NCBI GenBank assembly: GCA_035279525.1
Contig: DATEHQ010000069.1
Location: 1-16,508 of the forward strand
Direction: 5' to 3'
Length of the DNA: 16,508 nucleotides
Origin: DATEHQ01 sp035279525
GTDB taxonomy: Bacteria > Chloroflexota > Dormibacteria > Dormibacterales > Dormibacteraceae
The number at the start of each line of letters is the position of its first letter. Position 1 is the first letter of the stretch. The notes under the pieces are model-generated. The model did not search any database and had not been told where the DNA came from. It saw only the letters and a list, made by a program, of their open reading frames with translations. Positions 6,782 through 14,891 of this stretch are shown here, piece by piece. The position numbers and the translations under genes are program-made.

Positions 6782-9700
6782 ATGCCAAATCCAGCCCGGC
6801 GGGTCGCCGGATCGCGCTCGTCCGGCACGCCACCCAGGCGAGCCGTCCGGAAGGAGGCCCCCGCACGCCGTCCGCCGGCGGCCGCCCTCGCCGCAACCCC
6901 GGCGGCGCTGAGCCACGAGCTGGCCAGCTGCCTCACCGAAGCCGACATCGTCCAGGTGCTGTACCGCAACCTCAATCCGCTCTACGGCTACGACGTGATC
7001 TCCCTTTACGTCCTCGAACGTGATGGCTCCTTTCGATCGTTCCCGATCGACTCCGGCGTGCTGCAGGACGTCAGGCGCCGCCCGGTCAGCAGCTCGATCT
7101 TCGCCCGGCTCTACGCCAACCCGAAGCTGACCGTCTTCCCGGTGGGTTCGAAAACTCAGCTGGTCCCCAGCAAAGGGCCAGGAACCGGGCGCGGCATCAA
7201 GTTCGTGATCTGGGTCCCCGTCGAGCACCAGGGCAAGCTGATCGGGAACGTCATCTACCAGTCGCGCCGCAACCGGCGGGTTCCCTCGGCCGAGACCGGG
7301 TTCCTCGACGAGGTGCACCGCCGCCTCGGGGTGGTCCTCGCCAATGCAACCCTCAACGAGCTGACCCGAAACCAGGCCCGCCGGCTCGAGGCGCTGAACA
7401 GCATCGCCCGAGCCATGACCTCGACCCTGGACGAGGGGAGCGTCCTCAACGCGCTGTACGCGACCCTGAGCGATCTGCTCCCCGTCAACAGCGTCCAGAT
7501 GGTCACGCTCGACGACAGCCGGCCGGGGCAGGTCCGCCTCCACCACGTCGCCGCCGGAAGCCCGCCGACCGCGCGCTGGGCGCCCATCCGAACCCACCTC
7601 CCGCCCGCGGCGCGTGACGTGATGCGCGAGGGCAAGTCGGTGATCGTGCACCATCCCAGCTCCTCGCTCTGGGTGCCGATCACCGAAGGCGGCGAGGTGC
7701 GCGGCGCCTTCGGCATCACCTACCCGCGCCAGTACGCATACGAGGCCTCGACGGCCGCGTTCCTCGAGCCCGTGGCGGACGAGGTCACCCTCGCGCTGCG
7801 CAACGCGCGCAGCTACGAGGCGATCGAGGACCAGAAGCGGCGCCTGGAGGTGGTCAACACGATCGGGCGCCGCCTCGCGTCGAGCCTGGACAGGTGGTCC
7901 ATCATGCGGACCCTGCGCGAGGAGCTGGCCGCCTTCCTCAACTTCGACGGCTTCATCCTGGCCACCATCACGCTGACGTCGGACGGTCCGCAGGCCGAGG
8001 GCTACCAGTACGTGGCGGGCGTGGAGGAGGTCGTGCCGCCCGTCGCGCTCGCCGTGACAGGCCCCTCGCGAGAGGCGTTCGAGACCGGCCGGCCGGTCCT
8101 CGTCCGCCGATCCCCGTGGGCGCGCACCTTCTCGGGCAAGGAGCTCGACCACGAGGGATGGACGGTCGGCCAGGGCGCGGCCGTGTACGTTTCGTCGGCC
8201 CCGCACGATCGCAGGCAGGTTTCGCGGTCGTTCGTGTGGGTGCCCGTGCTCGGCGGCGACCGGATCACCGCCCTGCTCTCGCTTCAGTCGTACCGCGAGG
8301 CGGCGTTCAACGAGTGGCATGTGAGGCTGCTGCAGGACGTGGCCGCGCACGTGAGCCTCGCGCTCGCGAACGCGGATCACTTCGCCCAGGCGCAGACGGA
8401 GCGGGCTCGGCTCGAGGCCCTGCACGTGATGGAGCTGGGCATCGCCGGTGCGTCGGACGAGCGGCAGGTCGCAGAAGCCGTGTTTCCCGTAGCCGCCGAG
8501 TACCTCGAGGCGGGCCACCTGATGCTGGCCTACCTGGACGTCGCGGGCGCAGTCGTCGGGTTTGCCTCGGAGGCTGGCGGCGCCACGGTCGCCCTGGGGC
8601 CCGTGCCGGTCGAGCAGGCGCCGTTCTTCCGCCGCATGATCGAGCGCGAAGCGACCCTCCTCGACGTGGGGCCGGCCGACGACGGTGACGTCGACGGACC
8701 GATCGGGGCCTTCATCTTCTCGCGCAAGCCGAGCCACGCGGTCTGGGTGCCCATCGTGCAGAACGATCGCGTGGTGGCCGGCATCGTCGCCGTGCGGGAT
8801 GACGGAGGTCGCTTCCCGGCCCCCCGCCTGAAGCTGCTCGAGGCCGCCGCGCCCGTCATCGGCATCGCGCTTCACACGATGCGCCTGCACCACGCCAACG
8901 AGATGGCGCTCGCCCAGTCGGTCCGCATCCAGGAGCTCGCCGCCCTGGCGGGCCACGAGCTCATGAGCGTGGTGGCCAACATCGCCGACCAGGCGCGGAC
9001 CATGCTCGAGTGCGCGGGCGCCGTGTGCTGGGCCTTCGACACCGAGGGCAGGATCACCGCGATCCGGGGCAGCGGGGAGGCGGCGGCTGAGGACGTGCTC
9101 GCCTGGGCGGGCATGCAGGGCGAGGACCGCAGCGCCCCGAGCGGGCTGGTCAACGGGACCACGCACGGTCAGGCGTGGAGCCTGATCCCCTTGTGGTACG
9201 GCGACCGGCTGGTCGGGGTGATCGGCGCCGTGCACGCGTCGACGCTGGTCGCGGAACCGAGCTCCGCCGCGCTGGACTTCGCGCGGCACGCGGCGGTCGC
9301 GATCGAGAACTCGCGGCTGGTCGCGGAGACGCGCGGCCGCATCCGCACCCTCGAGGCGGTGGCCGCCTTCGCGGAGCTGACTCCGACCGAGCCCGACCGC
9401 GCTCGCTCGGAGATGGCCCGCCTCGTCAACCGCGCCCTCGCCGGTTCGCAGGGCGAGCTGTGGCTGCTCGAAGACGGGGAGTTGGTGCGGCGGTCCGACG
9501 ACGGCGAGTCGATGCCGAAGGTGCCGGTGACGGATAGCGTGCAGCTGCTCAGAGCGCTGACCGCTCCCGCGGGCGGGCGGCGGCTGCGCGCCCTGCTCGA
9601 CCTGCTCGGCGCGCCCCAGGACGCCTTCGCGATCCCCATCCAGGTCGAGGGCAGGCTCGCCGGGCTGCTGGTTGCGCGCATGACCGGCGGCGGGGCAGAG

Positions 9701-10801
9701 ACGAGGAGGCTCGCCGCGGTGCTCGCCGGTCAGGCCGCGGTCTTGATCGGACAGCTCGAGCTGGTCGATGCGCTCGATCGCGAGCGCCGGATGATGAACG
9801 CCATCCTCCGCCACTCGCCGGTCGGCGTGATGCTCGAGGACGCCGCCGGGCGCATCGTCTACGCCAACCCCGAGGTCGAGTCGATCTACAACCTGCAGGC
9901 GTCCGAGATGCCGGGCCGCAAGCCGGCGGAGATCTACGAGGCCGCCGGCGCGGTGCCCTCGGAAGACGGTGACGGCGACGGCACGATCGAGCTGCGGATG
10001 AAGGACCCCGATCGCACGGTCCACGTGCGCCGCGTCGTGATCCCCGGCCTCGAAGGTGAGCCGGCGGGCGTCCTCACCCTGCACGAGGACGTGACCGCCC
10101 AGCGCATCGCGCTCGAGGCCAAGGACCTGATGCTGCGCGCGATCGGCCACGAGGTGCGCAGCCCGGCGGCCGCGATGAAGAACACGCTCGCCGGGATCAT
10201 GCAGTGGGACGAATCCATCGAGCCCGGCGGGCGCCGCGCCCTCCTGCAGGAGGCGTACGAGTCGTCGGACCGCCTGCTCAGCCTGGTCGAGAGCCAGCTG
10301 ATCATCGCCAAGCTCGAGACGAAGCACTTCGAGCCGAGCCCCGAGCCCTTGGACCTGCGCACCGCGCTCGACGGTGTGATGGGAGTCCTCTCGCACCGCT
10401 ATCCGGACCGCATCGCCGCGGTGCAGGTCACGCTTCCCACCGGCCTGCCCCAGGCCTTCTGCGAACCGGCCCACCTGGGGCAGGTGCTCACGAACCTGGT
10501 CGGCAACGCGCTCGAGTACACGTCAGGACCCGTCACGGTCGATGCCCGGCAATCACAGCGCGGCTGGCTCGAGGTGACGGTCGGCGACCGCGGCCAGGGC
10601 CTCCAGTCGGCGAGCCTGGACACGCTCTTCGAGAAGACCGGGCCGGCGGGCCGGAACCGCTCACAGGGCGGCCTCGGGCTCGGCCTTTACCTCTGCCGGC
10701 TGGTCGTCGAGCGCTCGTTCGGCGGCCGGATCTGGGTCGCCTCCAGTGGAAGGCAGGGCACGGTGTTCAAATTCACGGTCGCGGCGAGAATCCGGACCTG
10801 A
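6782..10801 (+). CDS. Multi-GAF/PAS hybrid-free sensor histidine kinase
   Basis: A 1339-residue soluble sensor kinase with no membrane segment. After a basic, low-complexity N-terminus (1-40) come six GAF-like modules, each marked by a (W)-x-P strand followed by a G-x-(L/I)-x-G turn: IWVPVEHQG (W144), LWVPITEGG (W297), VWVPVLGG (W486), VWVPIVQND (W655), LIPLWYGD (P803) and AIPIQVEG (P952). A PAS domain follows (about 1002-1110, HSPVGVMLEDAAGRIVYANPE). The HisKA H-box is AIGHEVRSP with phospho-accepting His1123. The HATPase has an N-box (NLVGNALEY, Asn1238 and Asn1242), GDRGQGL (Asp1269) and the glycine-rich lid GGLGLGLYL, so it should be active. Start is uncertain: ATG 6782 or GTG 6776, neither with a ribosome site. 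It has no receiver domain of its own and sits divergent to a lone receiver. Ligands of the GAF modules are unknown. Confidence 0.9.
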   Translation: MPNPARRVAGSRSSGTPPRRAVRKEAPARRPPAAALAATPAALSHELASCLTEADIVQVLYRNLNPLYGYDVISLYVLERDGSFRSFPIDSGVLQDVRRRPVSSSIFARLYANPKLTVFPVGSKTQLVPSKGPGTGRGIKFVIWVPVEHQGKLIGNVIYQSRRNRRVPSAETGFLDEVHRRLGVVLANATLNELTRNQARRLEALNSIARAMTSTLDEGSVLNALYATLSDLLPVNSVQMVTLDDSRPGQVRLHHVAAGSPPTARWAPIRTHLPPAARDVMREGKSVIVHHPSSSLWVPITEGGEVRGAFGITYPRQYAYEASTAAFLEPVADEVTLALRNARSYEAIEDQKRRLEVVNTIGRRLASSLDRWSIMRTLREELAAFLNFDGFILATITLTSDGPQAEGYQYVAGVEEVVPPVALAVTGPSREAFETGRPVLVRRSPWARTFSGKELDHEGWTVGQGAAVYVSSAPHDRRQVSRSFVWVPVLGGDRITALLSLQSYREAAFNEWHVRLLQDVAAHVSLALANADHFAQAQTERARLEALHVMELGIAGASDERQVAEAVFPVAAEYLEAGHLMLAYLDVAGAVVGFASEAGGATVALGPVPVEQAPFFRRMIEREATLLDVGPADDGDVDGPIGAFIFSRKPSHAVWVPIVQNDRVVAGIVAVRDDGGRFPAPRLKLLEAAAPVIGIALHTMRLHHANEMALAQSVRIQELAALAGHELMSVVANIADQARTMLECAGAVCWAFDTEGRITAIRGSGEAAAEDVLAWAGMQGEDRSAPSGLVNGTTHGQAWSLIPLWYGDRLVGVIGAVHASTLVAEPSSAALDFARHAAVAIENSRLVAETRGRIRTLEAVAAFAELTPTEPDRARSEMARLVNRALAGSQGELWLLEDGELVRRSDDGESMPKVPVTDSVQLLRALTAPAGGRRLRALLDLLGAPQDAFAIPIQVEGRLAGLLVARMTGGGAETRRLAAVLAGQAAVLIGQLELVDALDRERRMMNAILRHSPVGVMLEDAAGRIVYANPEVESIYNLQASEMPGRKPAEIYEAAGAVPSEDGDGDGTIELRMKDPDRTVHVRRVVIPGLEGEPAGVLTLHEDVTAQRIALEAKDLMLRAIGHEVRSPAAAMKNTLAGIMQWDESIEPGGRRALLQEAYESSDRLLSLVESQLIIAKLETKHFEPSPEPLDLRTALDGVMGVLSHRYPDRIAAVQVTLPTGLPQAFCEPAHLGQVLTNLVGNALEYTSGPVTVDARQSQRGWLEVTVGDRGQGLQSASLDTLFEKTGPAGRNRSQGGLGLGLYLCRLVVERSFGGRIWVASSGRQGTVFKFTVAARIRT

Positions 10802-10817
10802 TCCCGTCAACGTGAAT

Positions 10818-11567
10818 ATGGCTGGTGCGCCCGCGCCGATCTGGGTGAGGGTGGGTGGCGGGCTGGAGTCGGTGCCCGAACGGCAGCGGCACGGGCCCGC
10901 GGACGCCGACTTTCCACCGCCCGGCGGTCCCTGGGAGCCCCTGGTGCTGAACGGCCGGCTCGTCGGGTGGGCCGACAAGAGCGGCCTCGGGGCGGCTCGC
11001 CGCTGCATCGAGCTCGGCCAGCAGCTGACGGCCGAGCACCGCGACCACCTGCTCGGGCGGCTGGGGCACAAGCTGCGCTCGTCGCTCCTCGCCTTCCAGG
11101 AATCGACCCGGCAGGCCGCGTTCGGCCGGCCCGACATGCTGGAGGGGCTGTTCGAGCAGGCGCAGGAGATCGGACGGCGGGCCGCCGCGCTGGAGGTCGC
11201 CGCGGTAGAGCCCAAGGACAGCGCCCGCGGCGTCGTGCTGGGCGCCGTGCTCAACCTCGCCATCCCCGGCGTGGAGAGGAAGCTGCCCGCCGACGCGGCG
11301 GTGCTGGGCTCGGAGCCCGTCCTCGTCGAGGCGTTCAGCCGCGCCAAGGATTGGCTCCAGGGTGACTCGCTCTCCGTCGCCGCCGAGCCGGTGGGGTCGT
11401 GGTGGAAGGTGCACCTCGACACGTCCGGCGAGCGCAGGCCGCTTCCCGTGCCCGAGATGGGCGAGCCGCTGGTGCGCCTGATCGTCGACACGCAGCTCGA
11501 CGGCTGGCTCGACGCCAACGCACCGGACGGCGTGGACATGTACCTGCCCGCGTACCGCCCTCGCTGA
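10818..11567 (+). CDS. Degenerate histidine-kinase-like protein, candidate Spo0B-like phosphotransferase
   Basis: I recognise no named family. The 249-residue product has a GAF-like remnant (EPLVLNGRLVG, about 40-50), then a helix pair with an H-box-like LGRLGHKLRSS (His84) and a second helix (about 106-128). The last 95 residues follow the HATPase pattern but without its motifs: AVLGSEPVLVEAFSRAKDWL where the N-box should be, WWKVHLDTSGERRPLP in place of the DxGxG box, and EPLVRLIVDTQLDGWLDAN like the final helix and strand. The glycine-rich lid is absent, so ATP binding is unlikely. A DHp domain plus an inactive ATPase fold is the plan of Spo0B, a phosphotransferase. It starts 16 bases after the kinase stop (ATG 10818; GTG 10812 also possible) and is followed after one base by the next gene. 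Reading it as a pseudokinase is the alternative. Confidence 0.6.
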   Translation: MAGAPAPIWVRVGGGLESVPERQRHGPADADFPPPGGPWEPLVLNGRLVGWADKSGLGAARRCIELGQQLTAEHRDHLLGRLGHKLRSSLLAFQESTRQAAFGRPDMLEGLFEQAQEIGRRAAALEVAAVEPKDSARGVVLGAVLNLAIPGVERKLPADAAVLGSEPVLVEAFSRAKDWLQGDSLSVAAEPVGSWWKVHLDTSGERRPLPVPEMGEPLVRLIVDTQLDGWLDANAPDGVDMYLPAYRPR

Positions 11568-11568
11568 C

Positions 11569-12348
11569 TTGACCGCGGTTCATCGCGTCGTCGCGCCCAA
11601 CCCGGGTCCTTACACCGGGCCGGGCACCAACACGTGGATCGTCGAGGCCGGCCCGGTCGTCGCGGTGATCGATCCGGGACCCGACGACGACGCGCACCTC
11701 GCCGCGCTCAACCGGCGCATCGGAACGGCCGCCGTCGGCGTGGTCCTCGTCACCCACTCGCATCCGGACCACCTGCCGCTGGCGGAGCGCTTCGCCCGTC
11801 CCCACCATGCGTCGGTGCGTCGATTCCCCGAGCTCGGCGACGGCGACGTGGTTCGCGTCGGGACGCTCAACCTCACGGCGCTGCACACACCCGGGCACAG
11901 CGGCGACCATCTGTCATTCGTCATCCCCGAGGATGGGGCGGTGTTCACCGGCGACCTGATCCTCGGGCGCGGCAGCTCGATGGTCACCTTTCCCGAAGGA
12001 GACGTCGCCGCGTACCTGCGGTCGCTCGACAGGCTGGCCGCATTGAACCCTCGCCTTCTCTTTCCCGGCCACTGGGATCCTGTCACCGACGCGATGGGCA
12101 AGATCCACGAGTACCGCCAGCACCGCGTCGAGCGCGAGGCCCAGGTCCTCACCGCGGTGCGGGACGGTGGGGGCACGGCGGCCGACCTCACGAGGCGCGT
12201 GTACGGAGAGCTTGACGAGCCGCTGATGCGCGCCGCCGAGATGACGCTGCGCGCGCATCTGCGAAAGCTGGTCGATGACGGTGCGGCGCGCGTGCGCGAC
12301 CAGGATGGGCGGGAGGTTTACGAGGCGACCGGTATCCTCGACCGGTGA
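11569..12348 (+). CDS. Metallo-beta-lactamase-fold hydrolase, LACTB2-like
   Basis: A 259-residue soluble enzyme with a complete metal site: THSHPDH (His63, His65, Asp67, His68), HTPGHS (His110), TGDLILG (Asp129) and FPGHWDPV (His168). The N-terminal NPGPYTGPGTNTWIVE and the C-terminal winged-helix-like segment (about 200-250, VYGELDEPLMRAAEMTLRAHLRKLVDDG) match the LACTB2 branch rather than glyoxalase II. Human LACTB2 is an endoribonuclease; bacterial members are mostly uncharacterised hydrolases, so the substrate is open. The TTG start lies one base after the preceding stop (TGACTTG), and the stop overlaps the rlmN start, so this gene is translated in the middle of an operon. Confidence 0.88.
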   Translation: MTAVHRVVAPNPGPYTGPGTNTWIVEAGPVVAVIDPGPDDDAHLAALNRRIGTAAVGVVLVTHSHPDHLPLAERFARPHHASVRRFPELGDGDVVRVGTLNLTALHTPGHSGDHLSFVIPEDGAVFTGDLILGRGSSMVTFPEGDVAAYLRSLDRLAALNPRLLFPGHWDPVTDAMGKIHEYRQHRVEREAQVLTAVRDGGGTAADLTRRVYGELDEPLMRAAEMTLRAHLRKLVDDGAARVRDQDGREVYEATGILDR

Positions 12349-13409
12349 CAGCTGCCAGGACGCCGGTGCTCGCGCTTCCGCGCGCCGAGCTGGAGGCGTG
12401 GTTCGTCGAACAGGGCGTGCCCGGCTACCGCCGGCGCCAGGCCTGGGCCTGGCTCGCCCGCGGCGCCACCGCATTCGACCAGATGGCCGACATTCCGAAG
12501 CCCATGCGCGCGGCGCTGGAACGTGACTTCCGCGCCACGTCGCTCCGCCCGGTCGCCGTCAGCGAAGCGGACAGCGGGCTGACCACGAAAACGCTCTACG
12601 AGCTCGACGGCGGGCATTCGGTGGAGGCGGTGGTGATGCGCTACAGGGACCGCTCGACGCTCTGCATCTCGTCGCAGGCGGGCTGTCCCATCGGGTGTCC
12701 CTTCTGTGCCACCGGCAGGTTTCCTTTCGGCCGCAACCTGAAGGCGCACGAGATCGTGGAGCAAGCGATCGACGCGCAGGGCCTGCTCGCGAGAGAGGGC
12801 CGCCGGCTGTCCCACGTCGTGTTCATGGGCATGGGCGAGCCGATGGCGAATTACCGCTCGGTCATCGACTCCGTGCGCATGCTCACCGATCCCGAGCTGC
12901 TGGGCATCAGCGCGCGCCGCATCGTGGTGTCGACGAGCGGCCTCATCCCTCGCATCGAGCAGCTCGCCGCCGAAAGGCTGCCCGTGACGCTCGCCATCTC
13001 CCTGCACGCCGCTCGCGACGAGCTGCGTGACGAGCTCGTGCCGGTCAACCGCAAGTACCCGCTGGCCGGCCTGGTCGCCGCCGCACAGGCCTATGCGGAG
13101 AAGACAGGCCGGAGGGTCAGCTACGAGTGGGTCCTGCTCGCGGGCGTGAACGATTCCGCGCGCGACGCGCAGGAGCTCGGGGCGCTCCTCAAGCGCAAGC
13201 TCGCGCACGTCAACCTGATCCCTTTCAACCCGGTCGACGGCACGCCGTATCGCGCGCCCGAGCCGGCCGGCGTACGCGCCTTCAAGGAGATGGTCGAAGG
13301 GCAGGGGCTCAATGTCACGGTGCGCGACACGCGCGGCCGCGAGGCCGACGCCGCGTGCGGCCAGCTCCACGAACGCGTGATGCGGAGTCGCGCGCTCGCG
13401 ACTCCCTGA
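12345..13409 (+). CDS. rlmN: 23S rRNA (adenine-C2)-methyltransferase RlmN
   Basis: A 354-residue radical SAM enzyme that methylates C2 of A2503 in 23S rRNA and, in E. coli, A37 of some tRNAs. The iron-sulfur cluster motif is CPIGCPFC (Cys114, Cys118, Cys121), GMGEP follows (SAM binding), and the mechanistic cysteine that carries the methylene group is Cys338 in ADAACGQL. Other family blocks are present: YRRRQAWAWL near the N-terminus, VSTSGLIPRI, LAISLHA and LIPFNPV. Length is typical. GTG 12345 overlaps the previous stop as GTGA, a coupling arrangement. Assignment to RlmN rather than Cfr is based on family-wide similarity and its housekeeping context. Confidence 0.96.
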   Translation: MTAARTPVLALPRAELEAWFVEQGVPGYRRRQAWAWLARGATAFDQMADIPKPMRAALERDFRATSLRPVAVSEADSGLTTKTLYELDGGHSVEAVVMRYRDRSTLCISSQAGCPIGCPFCATGRFPFGRNLKAHEIVEQAIDAQGLLAREGRRLSHVVFMGMGEPMANYRSVIDSVRMLTDPELLGISARRIVVSTSGLIPRIEQLAAERLPVTLAISLHAARDELRDELVPVNRKYPLAGLVAAAQAYAEKTGRRVSYEWVLLAGVNDSARDAQELGALLKRKLAHVNLIPFNPVDGTPYRAPEPAGVRAFKEMVEGQGLNVTVRDTRGREADAACGQLHERVMRSRALATP

Positions 13410-14155
13410 GGACTCTCCAAACGCTCTACGCCGGCACGTCGGGATTCAGCTACGCGAGCTGGAAGGGCGGTTTCTATCCCGCGAATCTCGCGGGATCGAA
13501 GATGCTGGCCCACTACGCGTCGAAGTTGAATGGAATCGAGCTGAACGGCAGCTTCTACAGGACCCCGCCGCCATCCACCCTCGAGCACTGGAGCGCGGAC
13601 GTGCCGCCTGGATTCCGTTTCTGCATGAAGGCAAACCGCGCGCTGACCTACTCGGCGGACGCGTTCGACCGCGTGGGTGTCGCGAAGAGCTTCGGCGAGC
13701 GGATGTCGCCGCTGGGCAACCGCCTCGGTCCGATCCTGCTGCAGTTTCCTCCAGTGCGGCGCTTCAACCTGGCGCTGCTCGACGCATTGCTGGCGGCACT
13801 GGAGCGGACGGCGGCCGTCGAGTTCCGCCACGATTCGTGGTTCAACGACGAGACGTACGCGGTGATCCGCCGGCACGGTGGCGCGTTGGTCGTGACCGAT
13901 GAGGAGAAATGGCCGCGCGCGCCCCTGGTCGAGGTGGGCCCGGTGGCCTACTTTCGCCTGCGGCGCGGCTACTCGGAAGAGACGCTCTACCCGTGGACCG
14001 CGGAGGTCCGCTCAGCTGTCGGTGCGCACGAAGACGTTCACGTCTACTTCAAACATTTTCCGGAGTCGCCTGGACTGGCTCTTCGTCTGCTCGAGCTCGC
14101 CGCCGGCGGAGCCGGAAAAGGATCGGGATCGCGACGACGGCGATCACGACCATGA
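13355..14155 (+). CDS. DUF72 domain-containing protein
   Basis: A TIM-barrel-type DUF72 (YecE-like) protein of unknown biochemical role. Hallmarks seen: LYAGTSGFSYASWKGGFYP at the start of the domain, the E-x-N-x-(S/T)-F-Y motif as IELNGSFYRTPP, FRFCMKANR, LGPILLQFPP, VEFRHDSWF, and a C-terminal VHVYFKHF strand. Length (266 residues) is normal. The start is ambiguous. GTG 13355 is the nearest conventional codon and overlaps rlmN by 55 bases, adding an Arg-rich leader not usual in the family. CTG 13406, overlapping the rlmN stop as CTGA, would place the domain almost at residue 9. The 3' end overlaps the convergent lgt gene by 107 bases, and its last 20 residues are Arg/Gly-rich and probably dispensable. 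Last gene of the plus-strand run. Confidence 0.85.
   Translation: MRPAPRTRDAESRARDSLRTLQTLYAGTSGFSYASWKGGFYPANLAGSKMLAHYASKLNGIELNGSFYRTPPPSTLEHWSADVPPGFRFCMKANRALTYSADAFDRVGVAKSFGERMSPLGNRLGPILLQFPPVRRFNLALLDALLAALERTAAVEFRHDSWFNDETYAVIRRHGGALVVTDEEKWPRAPLVEVGPVAYFRLRRGYSEETLYPWTAEVRSAVGAHEDVHVYFKHFPESPGLALRLLELAAGGAGKGSGSRRRRSRP
13476..13496. repeat. Perfect 9-base-pair hairpin inside the DUF72 gene
   Basis: ATCCCGCGA (13476-13484) and TCGCGGGAT (13488-13496) are exact reverse complements around a 3-base loop. It falls within codons for YPANLAGS early in the gene. In RNA it would be a very stable stem; no function can be assigned. Confidence 0.5.
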
Positions 14156-14891
14156 GCAGCGAGGCGATCTGCGCCTGTCGCAAGCCGAAGACGATCTGCA
14201 TGTCCTCCCTGAAGTAGCTCAGGAAGAAACGTCCGCCCGCGTAAAGGCCGAGGTAGACCAGGCCCAGGACGCCGTCGGGCAGTCGCGCCTTCAGCCTGTG
14301 GTGGAACGGAAGGATCAGCGCGAGCAGCACCAGCGTCAGCACCATCTCGTACGCGACCTCCGGATGCACGACCCGGCCGGGCTGACCGAGGGTGCTCGCG
14401 TTGACATAGTCGACGCCCCACGGCAGCGAGGTCGGAGTGCCGTGGTGCTCGCCGTTGATGACGTCTCCGATCCGGCCGACCGCGAGGCCGATCATCGCGG
14501 CGGGACCGCCCCCGTCGATGATCTTCCAGAACGAGAACTTCGAGAGGCGCGCCCACACCAGCGCGCCGACGATCGCTCCGAACAGCCCGCCCCACTGGCT
14601 GATGCCACCCTCGGTGAGGGCGAAGATGCGCGGCCACTGATTGCCCGCGAAGAGGGCGTGGTTCTCCCACACATAGAGGAGGCGCGCGCCGATCAACCCG
14701 AGGACGACCATCCAGGCCAGCAGGTCTCCGGTGCCGCGGACCTCGCCGGCGTCTCTGCGCAGCAGCCAGAAGCCGATCCGGGCCGCGGCGATGATCCCCA
14801 GCACGGCGAACACGCCGTGCCAGGTGATCAGCAACGGGCCGATGCGCAGGATGTTGGGGTTCAGGTCTATGACGATCGTGAGCGGGATCAC
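14049..14891 (-). CDS. lgt: Prolipoprotein diacylglyceryl transferase
   Basis: A 280-residue inner-membrane enzyme that transfers diacylglycerol from phosphatidylglycerol to the lipobox cysteine of prolipoproteins, the first step of lipoprotein maturation. About seven hydrophobic segments are visible. The signature is present: GLAVGRIGDVINGEHHGTPTSLPWG (Arg140 and Asn146 within it), followed by VHPEVAYEM. GGISQWGGLFGAI carries Trp where E. coli has the His103 region, a variation I recall from actinobacterial-type Lgt. GTG 14891 overlaps the gltX stop as GTGA, so the two are co-translated. The 3' end runs 107 bases into the convergent DUF72 gene. Confidence 0.95.
   Translation of the reverse strand: MIPLTIVIDLNPNILRIGPLLITWHGVFAVLGIIAAARIGFWLLRRDAGEVRGTGDLLAWMVVLGLIGARLLYVWENHALFAGNQWPRIFALTEGGISQWGGLFGAIVGALVWARLSKFSFWKIIDGGGPAAMIGLAVGRIGDVINGEHHGTPTSLPWGVDYVNASTLGQPGRVVHPEVAYEMVLTLVLLALILPFHHRLKARLPDGVLGLVYLGLYAGGRFFLSYFREDMQIVFGLRQAQIASLLMVVIAVVAIPILFRLRRRRARADEEPVQATPENV

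Noticed and set aside
6753..6896. Upstream extension of the single-domain receiver
   Set aside because: It would overlap the first kinase codons on the other strand and encode an Arg/Pro-rich leader; a -10-like element at 6767-6772 lies within it.
6680..10474. A 1264-codon open frame on the minus strand opposite the kinase gene
   Set aside because: Its product is low-complexity Arg/Asp/His/Gly-rich with no motif. It is the usual antisense shadow of GC-rich codon bias; the plus strand encodes clear GAF, PAS, HisKA and HATPase domains.
14100..14109. Perfect palindrome CCGCCGGCGG in the DUF72/lgt overlap
   Set aside because: No loop or T-tract as a terminator needs, and GC-rich palindromes of this size are expected by chance in such DNA.
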